Below, piece by piece: positions 1 to 10,309 of a stretch of DNA of 29,128 bases. Made by a program: the position numbers and the translations under genes. Source of the DNA: Ophiosphaerella korrae (lineage: Eukaryota > Ascomycota > Dothideomycetes > Pleosporales > Phaeosphaeriaceae); assembly GCA_028456385.1 (NCBI GenBank), contig JALNQF010000453.1:1-29128 (forward strand), written 5' to 3'. Below the pieces are notes generated by a model. The model made no database searches. It was not told the DNA's origin and saw only the letters and a program-made list of their open reading frames with translations. Numbering within the stretch: position 1 is the stretch's first letter; every line of letters begins with the position of its first letter.

Positions 1-53
<53 letters not shown>
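1..53. repeat. (TAC)n microsatellite at window edge
   Basis: Uninterrupted TAC units run from the first base to position 53 and may continue outside the window. A run of ten A residues follows at 56-65, then about 90 bases of AT-rich flank up to the target duplication of element C. A shorter (TAC)8 tract occurs at 21648-21671. Confidence 0.97.
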
Positions 54-152
54 AGAAAAAAAAAAGTATACTAAAAAGACTTTAGTACTATAAATACCTT
101 TACTTCTACTTTCTTATACTTCTTCTTTTAAAAGAGTTATAAGTACTCTCTA

Positions 153-157
153 TAAAG
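153..157. repeat. Target site duplication of element C, left copy (TAAAG)
   Basis: TAAAG lies directly before the TGTTATAG start of the C 5' LTR. The same five bases occur at 21243-21247 directly after the CCTATTATA end of the C 3' LTR. A 5-bp duplication is usual for Ty3/Gypsy integrases. Confidence 0.9.
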
Positions 158-586
158 TGTTATAGTTATAATAGAAGAAAATAAGATAGAACTAATTAGT
201 CCTAACTTAGGTGCTAACAAAGTATAAGATAAATAAGGTAATAATCTTAATTAGGAGACTATACATAACTAGGACACCTAGACTAATCTATAATCTATAG
301 ACTCTTAGTATTAATAGATTATAGATTAAGGTAATCTATAATCCGCTTATCTTAGCAAATATAAATTATAGATTAGATAGAGTATATAGTTAGTAAAGAT
401 ATATATTATTAGGATAGTATTAGTAATTTAATCTCTTAACTATAGAACGCTAATACAAGATAGTTATAAAATATCTTCTATTATTTATAGTTATTATAGA
501 TTACCTCTAAGCTTTTACTATTACTTTATAATCTACTAACCCCCTAAAGAAAGCTATCTATAGTTAATAATAGGTAGCCTATTATA
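158..586 (+). repeat. 5' LTR of element C (429 bp)
   Basis: Starts TGTTATAG and ends CCTATTATA (TG...CA with the final CA changed to TA). It holds a cluster of direct and inverted AATCTATAATCTAT-type motifs (about 284-385) and a block of about 90 bp (411-503) that recurs in the LTRs of A and B. It is more mutated than the 3' copy: where the 3' copy reads TAGGACGAGTAAGG, this copy has A or T at three of the G/C positions. Confidence 0.92.
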
Positions 587-647
587 CTTTACTAATTTAG
601 TTATTATAAGAAGTAAAGCGTAAGTAGTATATAGTCTAGCTAATACG

Positions 648-3600
648 ATAGTAGAAAGTTTAACTAAAAGAAGTACTAAGGCACCTACAAGTACTTACAA
701 ATTAGAAAGTACTGTATAGGAAATAATTAAAAGATATCTTAACTAACTAATAGACAACAAAGAAGATATAAAAATAGTAATTAATACCCTAGAAATATAG
801 AATAAAGAACTTTAAGACTACGCGAAGTAAAATTAGGTATAGATTAAGGCTATTATTAAAGGATAGAATTAGATAGAACTAATTACCTAAAGACTAAAGA
901 TAAGTATAATAAAGAAACTACTAAAGATACCTATACATAAGAAGTTTAATAGAACAAAAGAGAAACTAAGACCCTTTATTATATTAGTATAACTCTAGAT
1001 AGACGTATAAGTACTACACTTCGATATAGAAGAAAAAAAGGTAATATATATTAGACTATATCTTAAAGAAGACGTAATAAGATAGTATAAGCCTTACTAG
1101 ATAGATTATACAATATACTCTCTAATAACCTAGAAGGACGAAACTAGAGCTATTTTTAGAAGTTACAAGTACTTTACTAAACAAATAAGAGTAGTATTTA
1201 GGGATATAGATGTTACCTAACAAGCTAAAAAATAGCTAGAAAAGCTTATATAGAATTAGAGTGTTCTAAAGTACGTATTATAGTTTAAATAACTATTATA
1301 AAATATAGAATAGAATAAGTTAGCCCTAATATTATAATTTAAACAAGGACTTAACTCTAAGATCTAATACAAGATAATATATATAGAGAAACTACGAACA
1401 CTAGAAGCTCTAAAGTAGTAGGTAATATAGATTAATAACAATCTTTAAGAATAAAAGAAGAATAAGTATAGAGGTTACACCTAGAACTATAATAAGAGAG
1501 ACCCTATAGTCCTTAATACTAACAAAGATAAAAAGAAAAAGAAGAATAAAGACTTTACATACTTTAATTGTAGTAAACTAGGCTACTACGTAAAAGACTA
1601 CTAATTAAAAAAGAAAAAGGATATAGTATATTATAAATATAGGAAACCTAGACACTTTATAAAGGACTATAAAAGTAAAGACCTAAAGAAAGAAACTTAG
1701 TTAAAGATAACTAAGAGGAAAAAAGAAGCACTATAAGTATAGGCTAAACCTTAAAAGAAAGTAGCTAGGAGTAAGGAAGCGTAATATATAATACTCTATT
1801 AGACCTTTTGTTATAATAATAACTACTATATATATCTTTCTAGTAAATAAGGAGTAGTATAGTTCTTATAGAAATAGAGATATAGAGTAGCTATAATAAA
1901 AGAAAGAATAAAAGCTTAGCTAAAAGAGATAGCCTAAGTAATAGACCTACTAATAGAAGACTTAGAAGGGGAAGAGCTCCTAGTACTATTAATCTAGGCT
2001 AATAGACTAGCACTAAATAAAGAGACTATTACGACTACCTCTAAAGAACTAAGAGGAAGTAAGAGATAAGTTAGTATAAGAGATATAGAGTATACCTAGC
2101 TAATAATATATAACTATAATAGCTAAACAACAATAGATATAGAGGAATAAAATAAAGAATAGAAGTTTATTTAAATATACTTAATAGTTATAAGTATAGA
2201 AGAAGCGTATAAAGACTAGAAAAAACACAATCTTAAAGAAACTAAGTTTATACTATTTTAAGAATAGATAAAGTAATATATAGTTATAGTAAGAAGAATA
2301 CCTATATAAAAAGAGTAGTAGCACCTTATAAAAAAGACATAATAGATTAATAAAGCCTATATACCTAGAGTACTAGTAGTATACTATATCCTAATAATAA
2401 ATACACCTAGTAAAGATAAGTACTAAGAAGGAGATAATAAAATAATAGATCTAAAACATCTAGTATATTTTAAAGTATTATAGATATTATACCTAGACAA
2501 GAATTATATTATACATAGAAACCCTAAAGTAAATAACAACGTATAGCCTATAAGGAGAAGAGGCTATAATTATACAAGAGTAATTTTAGTAGAAAATATC
2601 TAAGGATAGGAAATAATCCTAGAAGATAGATACCTAGTAGTAAGACCTAGATCTAAGTTAACTAAGAAATGCGTCTAGGGAGGACTATAGTATAAATATA
2701 CAAATAATAAATATCTAAAATATAAAGAATATAAACTTAGAGTAAGCCTATAGCCCTAAGAAGATAGATAATTTACAAAGATACCTAAACAAAAAAAGCT
2801 AGAAGGTATAAGAGGCCTATATATTATAAAAATAAGTATATACTAAGGGAAGAAAGTATAATTAATAATTAATAGTAGAGCTACAAGAAACTTTATATTA
2901 AAGAAGTTTATAGAAATAAAAAGAATAAGCTATATAATAAAGAAGTACCCTTAATAATTAAGTACGATTAAAAGAAAACTATTCTAAGAACCTATTAGGT
3001 TTAAAATAGTTCCCTTAACACTAGAATTAGAAAGAATAACAATTAGAAATATAGTTATAGACATAACAACAATCGACGACAAATAAGACATTATACTAAG
3101 GATACTATAGTTATAGATAACTAACCTATATATTAATTAAAAAACTAAGAAAATTAGTTATAACAAAATAGAGATGTTAAAAGCTAATATAAGCACGACT
3201 AAAAGAAAATTCCTAAAAGAATATAAAAAATAAGAAGAACAACTTATTAAACTAGAAGACTACCTACTAGAATATTAACTATAGGACTTAGCGATAGAAC
3301 TAGAAAAAAGTAAAGATATAAGATAGAGCCTAGTCTATTAAAAAATAGAAGAAAAATTAAAGATTAAATAAGTATTTATCTAAAATATAATAAAAAAAGG
3401 ATAGATAAGAGAATCTAAATCTTTAGTAGTATATAGACTTATATTTATAGATAAAAAGGGGACAAGTAATAAAAGACCTTACGTAGATTTTAGAAAAACT
3501 AACGTAATTATAAACAAGAACTAATACCTACTACTATAAATTAATAGAATACAAGATAAACTATAAGGAGCTAAAATCTTTACAAAACTAGATATCTAGA

Positions 3601-6120
3601 ACGCTTACTACTAGATTAGAATTAAAAAAGGTAATAAGTAGAAGACAGCGTTTAGAATATAGTATAGACTATACAAATACTTAGTTATACTATTTAGCTT
3701 AATAAATATACTAGTAGTATTCTAAGAAAGAATTAATATAGTACTAAGAGAGTACTTAGACGTATTTATATTTATATACCTAGATAATATCCTTATATTC
3801 TTAGAAATAGAGGAAGAACACGTATAATACGTGTATAAAGTACTAGGAAAACTAGTAGAGAATAAATTGTTTCTTAAAATAAGGAAATACAAGTTCTATA
3901 TAAAGGAAATAGACTTCTTAGGGTTTATTATTAAACTAAGAAAGATTAAGATTAATCTAGTAAAGATTAAATTAATTAATAAATAGCTAAAACTAAGAAA
4001 CCTAAAAGAGGTATAATAATTTTATAGCCTAGCTAACTTTTATAGAAAGTTAATAGTAAAATACTCTAAAGATATAGAACTTATTATAAAACTTATAAAG
4101 AAAGACGTACTATTTAAATAGACTAAAGAATATAATAAAGTATTTAATAAAATTAAGAGAAAGTTTATAGAGAATCTAGTTATAAGAATATATAATCTAG
4201 ACCTACCTATAAGAGTAATAGTAAAAACAGATATATCTAATTTAACTTATAAGATAGTACTAATATAAGAAGACCTAGAGACTAAGAAAGAATATTTAGT
4301 TAAATACTTCTCTAAGAAAATAAAGCTAGTAGAGCTTAACTACTTAATCTATAATAAAGAAATACTAGTAATCTACAAAGTATTTAAACAATAGAGAGTA
4401 TATTTACAAAGAGTAAGATATAAGATAAAGGTCTATATAGACTATAAAAATCTTATAGGATTTATAATAAATAAGAAATTGTTATAATACTATACAAGAT
4501 AGTAGGAGTACTTATTAACATTTAATATAGAAATTATATATATAAAAAGAAAAGACAACTAATTTATAGACGCTCTTAGTAGAAAACTAGATTTATAAGA
4601 AGAAGTAAATATAACTAGTACTATTCTAATTAAGAATAAAGAAGGACATCTAGTCCTAAATATACTAAAAATAGCTGCAATACTTAAAAGAATAAGTAGT
4701 AAATTAGAAGAATAGATTTAGAAAGTAACTAAAGAAGTATCTAAAGAAATAGAGAAACTTAAAATCTAAGAAGGATTTATATAAGCTTATAGAAGAATAT
4801 ATATTCCTAATAAGATCTAAAGAGAATTTATATAATAATTCTACGAATTACTAGTATATAGCTACTAAAGAATAGATAAGACCCTAAATAAGTTACTACA
4901 AGACTACTATATTCTAAAAGTAAGACAACTAGTAATAGAAGTACTACAAGACTATATAGAATACTAGAGAAATAAATATAGTAAACACGTACTATATAGA
5001 ATACTATAACTAGTAGAAACTCTAGAATAACTATAAGGAGTTATTATAATAGACTTTATTACAAAACTACCTAAGTCTAGAGACTTAATATTAGGAGTTA
5101 AGTATAATAAAATTATAATAATAGTAGATAAGCTTATAAAGTATATATACTTTAGACTATATAAAGAGAAAAGTAGGATAGAGGTTACTATATACTAGGT
5201 TCTAGGAACTATAATTAGTTAATATAGACTACTAGACAAAATTATTATAGATAGAGATATATAGTTTATATTAAAACTATAGGGAACGATAATAGTGTAA
5301 TTAGGAATATAACACGTAATATTAATAGTATACTAACTATAGATAGATAGACAATTAGAACGAATAAATTAGATAGTAGAATAGTACTTAAGATACTACC
5401 TTAACTATAACTAAAACAACTAGGTATAACTATTACCTATAGTACAGCTAGTATACAACAGCGTAAAGAACATAGTAATAGGAGTATTACCTTTCTTTAT
5501 AAACTATAGATTTAAACCTAATATATACTAGATACTAAGAAACTAGATATCTTAGTCCTTAAAAAAAGAGAACTTTACTAATAGACTTAAAGATATATAT
5601 AATTAACTAAGACAAGATATAGAATTCTTATATAATAGAATAGTAAAATACTATAATAAAAAGTATAAAGAGAGACCTTAATTTAGAGAAAGAGAAAAAG
5701 TATAGTTAGTATAGAAAAATATTAAGAGTAAACAACTAAGTTTAAAACTAGACTATATTAAGATAAGACTATACAAAATTAAGAAAAAAGTTATACTAGT
5801 TATATTTAAATTAAAACTACTAAACAAAATAAAGATATACCTAACCTTCTATATAGTACTACTTAAAATAGTACTATAGAATATAGAACTACTAGTATAC
5901 AAAGTAGATACGTATAGAGAATAGGAAGAATAAGAAGTTAAAGAAATCCTAGTATACTAATTCTAAAATAAGAAAAACTACTACTTAGTAAAATAGATAG
6001 GTATAGATAAAAAAGGACAACTATAAGAGAAAATATAGGAACTAGAAGATAATCTTAATTACCTTAAGAAACTAAAAGACTACTAAAGTTAAAACCCTCT
6101 AGAACACCTAGTAGTAAACT
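648..6120 (+). pseudogene. Gag-pol polyprotein of element C, broken by RIP stops
   Basis: One reading frame (codons starting at coordinates divisible by 3) covers the whole polyprotein. A Gag capsid-like region lies at about 930-1420. Two CCHC zinc knuckle relics follow at about 1560-1601 and 1629-1673, with several Cys/His now Tyr. The protease motif DSGAT reads NSRAT at 2871-2885. In the reverse transcriptase YLDDILIF reads YLDNILIF at 3777-3800. RNase H starts near 4215 (TD at 4227-4232). The integrase has a zinc-binding region near 4850-4960, Asp at 5052 (DFITKLP), DRD at 5250 and the QTDGQTER relic near 5340-5363. A chromodomain is at about 5904-6090. The start is inferred from an ATA codon at 648, aligned in all three copies and probably a former ATG. 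The true stop lies in a stretch with several TAA codons, so the end is approximate. All lesions look like CAA, CAG or TGG turned into stops; no net frameshift exists over 5.4 kb. Confidence 0.9.
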
Positions 6121-6142
6121 AAAAGAACTAGTATTACTAATA

Positions 6143-6661
6143 ATAGATAGAGAGATAATAGAGACGTCTAGCGTAGGACCTACTACAGCAACACTAAACG
6201 CCTTATCTAGATCTAACTTAGCTTCTAGAGCTACTAACTACTTAGCTAATTTCTTATTATTTAAGGCCTTTATCTTATAAAGATAAAAGAGATAAGCTTA
6301 ATTCTTTACTAGCTTACTTTACGTAAGCTCTTAGATACACTTACGCTTAGCTTTAGCCTCTATAATTTAAGATAGTAATTTCTCTTAAGTCTAGTTAATA
6401 GCTTTCCCTATTATTATTAAGCCTAGACGTAAGAATAAGTATAATAAATATACACTTAGAAAGAGAGATACTAGATATATTATAAGAACTACACATATTT
6501 ATATAAATATATACCTTATAAGCCCTACTATTGTTTATAGAAATAATATAAAGAAGAAACTTAGGATTTAACTTAAGAGAAGTATAATAAGAATAAGGAA
6601 ATATTTTAATACTATTACGTAACACGTAATTAGTAAAGAGGTAGTAATAACGTATAGATAA
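6143..6661 (+). pseudogene. Conserved downstream ORF of element C, unknown function
   Basis: A 173-codon frame follows the chromodomain and is in the -1 frame relative to pol. It begins with ATA codons before the DRE(T) motif and ends at TAA 6659-6661. Element B has the same frame at exactly the same length (519 bp). Element A has a diverged version of about 164 codons sharing DRET, TS, LAS, YL.N, AFILQR, LYLALA and RKYFN. Three codons that are TAA here (within 6270-6300) are CAA in B, as expected if RIP hit a coding frame. The middle and C-terminal part is rich in Lys and Arg. I recognise no domain, zinc motif or catalytic signature. The opposite strand is also open over 6395-6625, but that frame begins with GTG and is interrupted in A, so the sense frame is preferred. 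Confidence 0.65.
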
Positions 6662-6753
6662 AATAGTTATAAGAGAGGATAAAGAACTCTATATTAATAA
6701 AGAAACTAAACTAATAACTCTAGCTCTAAGATAGGTAAACTAGGACTTACCTA

Positions 6754-6766
6754 AGAGAGGAGATAG
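6754..6766 (+). other. Polypurine tract of element C
   Basis: A purine run (AGAGAGGAGATAG) ends exactly where the 3' LTR begins with TGTTATAG. This is the expected plus-strand priming site for reverse transcription. Matching tracts abut the 3' LTRs of A, B and E. Confidence 0.85.
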
Positions 6767-6831
6767 TGTTATAGTTGTAATAGAAGAAAACAAGATAGAA
6801 CTAATTAGTCTTAACTTAGGTACTAACAAAG
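6767..6831 (+). repeat. 3' LTR of element C, first 65 bp
   Basis: Matches the first 65 bases of the C 5' LTR (158-222), then is interrupted by element A right after CAAAG. The LTR resumes at 20879. The two pieces add up to 429 bp, equal to the 5' LTR. Confidence 0.9.
6827..6831. repeat. Target site duplication of element A, left copy (CAAAG)
   Basis: CAAAG flanks element A on both sides (6827-6831 and 20874-20878). The unbroken 5' LTR of C carries a single CAAAG at the matching place, which confirms the duplication. Confidence 0.92.
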
Positions 6832-7273
6832 TATAATAGGCCTCCTATTGTTAACTATAAGAACCTATCTAGGAGGAGCTAGTAGATTAAAAGATAATAA
6901 TAAAAGTTTATATTAGGATCTATAATAACTATAAATAGTAGAAGATATTTTACAACTATCTTATATTAGCGTTCTGTAGTTAAAGGATTAAATTACTAAT
7001 ACTATCCTAATAATACGCATTACTACTAATTATATACCTATACTACTTAGCTAGCTTTATACTTTGTATTTACTAAGATCGCAAATTATAAATTTATTAT
7101 ATAATAAATTTGTACTTTGTATTTACTAAGATTATAAATTATAAATTTGTTACGTGTCTCTATTATAGTTAGCTTCCTAGTTAAGTTTATTACCCTATAG
7201 GTTATATATATTATTGTTATCTAAAGTAGGGCTAATTAGTTTAAATTAGTTTTCTCTTGTTACAGCCGTAATA
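6832..7273 (-). repeat. 3' LTR of element A (442 bp)
   Basis: Read on the + strand it runs from TATAATAGG to GTAATA. It contains a 53-bp tandem duplication (copies starting at 7060 and 7113) around the motif ACTTTGTATTTACTAAGAT. The block shared with the LTRs of B and C lies at about 6916-7008. CGCG motifs that survive in the other A LTR are mostly changed to A/T here. Confidence 0.9.
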
Positions 7274-7287
7274 CTATTCCCCTCTCT
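7274..7287 (-). other. Polypurine tract of element A
   Basis: CTATTCCCCTCTCT on the + strand, i.e. a purine run on the coding strand, directly abuts the 3' LTR. Confidence 0.82.
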
Positions 7288-7375
7288 AAGTAGGTTTTTA
7301 TTTCTTTACTCTAGGCCTAAGGTTATTAGTCTAGTTTCTTTATTTATCTCTAGTTCTTTATTATTCTCTATATCT

Positions 7376-7867
7376 TTATATTCTAACTACAACAAACTTC
7401 TTCTTATTACTTAAGTTACTTGTAATAGAGTTAAAATATTTCCTTACTCCTATTATACTTACCTAAAGCTTATATATCTTATATCTTTAAAGGATAGTAA
7501 ATACTATAGCGAGTATATTCTAGCTAATATTTAATATAAGTATACGCCTTCTAGTATATCTCTTATAGAGTATAAGTATTTAATTTCTATATAGTCCCTT
7601 CTTACTAAGTTATATAAGGCGAGCCGTTAACTAAACTTAAGAGATACTATTGTTATAGCTTATAGTAGCTAAGGCTAAGTATAAGCTAACTCTTTATAAG
7701 CTAGTAGATCTTTATTCTTATATTAAGTGTCTTTGTAAAATAAAGGCTTATAATAACGCTAAATTATCTAAATAGTCTTGTACCTTAGAGGCTAAGATAG
7801 ACCTTAAGGATATAGTTTAAGCTACTCTAGCTCCTATTACATTAGACGTTCCTAACGTCTCTCTATC
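7376..7867 (-). pseudogene. Downstream ORF of element A, diverged homologue of the C and B ORFs
   Basis: A minus-strand frame of about 164 codons between the chromodomain and the polypurine tract. It shares with the C and B ORFs the motif DRET near its start, then TS, LAS, YL.N, AFILQR, LYLALA, a VQL-like patch and a C-terminal RKYFN.IT. It ends at TAA 7376-7378. The net length difference from C and B is eight codons, so indels kept the frame. It is also in the -1 frame relative to pol. No start codon is evident; CTA codons precede DRET. The function is unknown. Confidence 0.55.
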
Positions 7868-7889
7868 TAGTAGTAGTATTATTAGTTTT

Positions 7890-9232
7890 CTTAATTCGCT
7901 ATAAGGCGTTCTAAAGGGTTTTAATTTTAGAAGTCCTCTAGTTTCTTAGAGTAGTTAAGATTATCTTCTAGTTCCTATATTTCTTCCTATAGTTACCCTT
8001 TCTCGTCTATACCTATCTATTCTATTAGGTAGTAGTTTCTACTATTATAGATCTAGTATACTAAGATTTTCTTAACTTCCTATTCTTCCTATTCTCTATA
8101 CGTATCTACTTTGTATACTAGTAGTTCTATATTTTATAGTACTATCTCTAGTAGTACTATGTAGAAGGTTAGGTATATCCTTATCTTATTTAGTAGCTTT
8201 AATTTAAATATAACTAGTGTAACTTCTTTCTTAATTTTATATAGTCTTATCTTAACGTAGTCTAGTTTTAAACTAGGTTGTTTACTCTTAATATTCTTCC
8301 TAATTAACTATACTTTTTCTCTCTCTCTAAATTAAGGTCCCTATTTATACTTTTTATTATAGTATTTTACTATCTAATTATATAGGAACTCTATATCCTA
8401 TCTTAGTTAATTATATATATCTCTTAGCCTATTAGCGAAGTTCTCTCCTTTTAAGGACTAAGATATTTTAGTTCTTAGTATTCTATATACGCTAGGTTCG
8501 AATCTATAGTTTATAAAGAAAAGTAATACTTTTATTACTATATTCTTTGCGCTATTATATACTAACTATACTATAAGTAGTAACTATACCTAGTTATTTT
8601 GTTAGTAGTTAAGGTAGTATCTTAAGTATTACTCTACTATCTAGTTTATTCGTTCTAATTATCTATCTATCTATAAGTAGTATACAGTTAACATTATATA
8701 TTTAATTCCTAATTGCGCTATTATTATTCCCTATAGTTTTAATATAAATCTTATATCTCTATCTATAATAATTTTGTCTAGTAGTCTATATTAACTAATT
8801 ATAGTTCTTAGAACCTAGTATATAGTAACTTCTATCCTACTTTTTTCTTTATATAGTCTAAAGTATAAGTACTTTATAAGTTTATCTACTATTATTAGAA
8901 TTCTATTATATTTAACTCCTAATATTAAGTCCTTAGACTTTAGTAGCTTTATAATAAAGTCTATTATAATAACTCTTTATAGTTATTCTAGTACTTCTAC
9001 TAGTTATAATATCCTATATAGTGCGTACCTAGTATACTTATTCTTCTAGTATTCTATATAGTCTTGTAGTACTTCTATTACTAGTTATCTTACTTTTAGA
9101 ATATAATAATCTTATAGTAACTTATTAAGAGTTTTATTAATCTCTTAGTATCTATATACTAGTAGTTTGTAAAACTATTATATAAATTCTCTTTAGATTT
9201 TCTTTAGAATATATATTCTTCTATATACTTGT
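7890..9232 (-). pseudogene. Gag-pol of element A, C-terminal part (integrase and chromodomain)
   Basis: Continues the reading frame broken by element B: the 7017-bp inserted length (element plus duplication) is a multiple of three, so the register is the same on both sides. It holds most of the integrase, with catalytic Asp at 8959-8961 (DFI.KL motif) and the QTDGQTER relic near 8660-8700, followed by the chromodomain (about 7935-8115) with the VD.YRE and ELEDNLN landmarks. Many TAA/TAG codons interrupt it. The C-terminal limit is approximate because several TAA codons cluster there. Confidence 0.85.
9228..9232. repeat. Target site duplication of element B, left copy (CTTGT)
   Basis: CTTGT occurs at 9228-9232 and 16245-16249, on either side of element B. 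Joining the flanks with one copy restores a continuous A pol frame that aligns with C. Confidence 0.92.
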
Positions 9233-9654
9233 TATAATAGGCCTCCTGTTATTAACTATAGGTGCCTATCTAGGTAGTTAGTAGATTAAGAGATAATAAT
9301 AAAAGTTTGTATTAGGATCTATAATAACTATAAATAATAGAAGATATTTTACAACTATTTTGTATTAGCGTTCTATAGTTAAAGGATTAAATTACTAATA
9401 CTATCCTAATAATATATATTACTAATAACTATATACTTGTTATAATCTATAATCTATATTTACTAAGATTAATAGATTATAGATTAGCTTAATTTATAAT
9501 CTACTACTACTAAGAGTCTATAGATTATAGATTACTCTAAGTATCTTAATTATATATAGCTTCCTAGTTAGGCTTATAGCCTTTAGAATTGTATAGGACT
9601 AGGCTTGTAGGATTAATTAGTTTTATCTATAGTTTTTCTATTACTATTGTAATA
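9233..9654 (-). repeat. 3' LTR of element B (422 bp)
   Basis: Runs from TATAATAGGCC to ATTGTAATA. Compared by hand with the 5' LTR at 15823-16244 it differs at 37 positions, all transitions, with no indel. At 35 of them this copy carries the T or A. Confidence 0.93.
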
Positions 9655-9668
9655 CTATCTCCTCTTCT
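9655..9668 (-). other. Polypurine tract of element B
   Basis: CTATCTCCTCTTCT on the + strand abuts the 3' LTR, giving a purine-rich tract on the coding strand. Confidence 0.83.
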
Positions 9669-9759
9669 AAGTAGGCTCTTATTTATCTATCCTAGAGCTA
9701 AAGTTATTAATCCTATTTCTTTATTAATATAGTGTTCTTTATCTTCTCTAATACCTATT

Positions 9760-10278
9760 TTATCTACGCGTTATTACTATCTTCTTACTAATCGTGTATT
9801 ACGTAATAGTATTAAAATATTTCTTTATTCTTATTATACTTCTCCTAAGTTAAACCCTAAATCTCTTCTTTATATTATTTCTATAAATAATAGTAAGGCT
9901 TATAAAGTATATATTTACGCGAATATACGTAGTTCTTATAACGTACCTAGTATTTCTCTTTCTAAGTGTATATTTATTATACTTATTCTTACGTCTAGGC
10001 TTAATAATAATAGGGAAAGCTATTAACTAGACTTAAGAGAAATTACTATTTTAAATTATAGAAGCTAAAGCTAAGTACAAGCGTATCTAAAAGCTTGCGT
10101 AGAGTAAGCTAGTAAAGAATTAGGCTTGTCTCTCTTGTCTTTGTAAGATAAAGGCCTTAAATAATAAGAAATTAGCTAAGTAGTTAGTAGCTCTAGAAGC
10201 TAAGCTAGATCTAGATAAGGCGTTTAGTGTTACTATAGTAGGTCCTACGCTAGACGTCTTTATTGTCTCTCTATCTAT
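9760..10278 (-). pseudogene. Downstream ORF of element B, unknown function
   Basis: A 173-codon frame of the same length (519 bp) and position as in C, in the -1 frame relative to pol. It keeps CAA codons (LQRQERQ region) that are stops in C, so it is the least damaged copy, although several internal TAA/TAG codons remain. DRET lies near its start, AFILQR and LYLALA in the middle, and a Lys/Arg-rich second half follows. It ends at TAA 9760-9762. No recognised domain was found. It might be translated separately or by -1 frameshifting from pol; the sequence does not decide. Confidence 0.65.
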
Positions 10279-10309
10279 TGTTAGTAATATTAATTCTCTT
10301 AGTTTACTG

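Noticed and set aside
6395..6625. Minus-strand open frame of 76 codons, the only long stop-free frame in the window
   Set aside because: It starts with GTG, lies antisense to the conserved downstream ORF of element C in the same codon register, and is interrupted in element A, where the sense frame is still recognisable. Its openness in C and B is best explained as a shadow of the sense ORF.
7060..7165. Palindromic AT-rich stretch as a replication origin or terminator hairpin
   Set aside because: It is the 53-bp tandem duplication of the A LTR; the apparent symmetry comes from RIP of CGCGAATCGCGAAT.
9233..9654. LTR edges placed at TGTTATAATAG (two bases to the left)
   Set aside because: The other B LTR has GG instead of GT before TATAATAGG, so the shared sequence starts at TATAATAGG; this also gives a clean 5-bp CTTGT duplication and equal LTR lengths.
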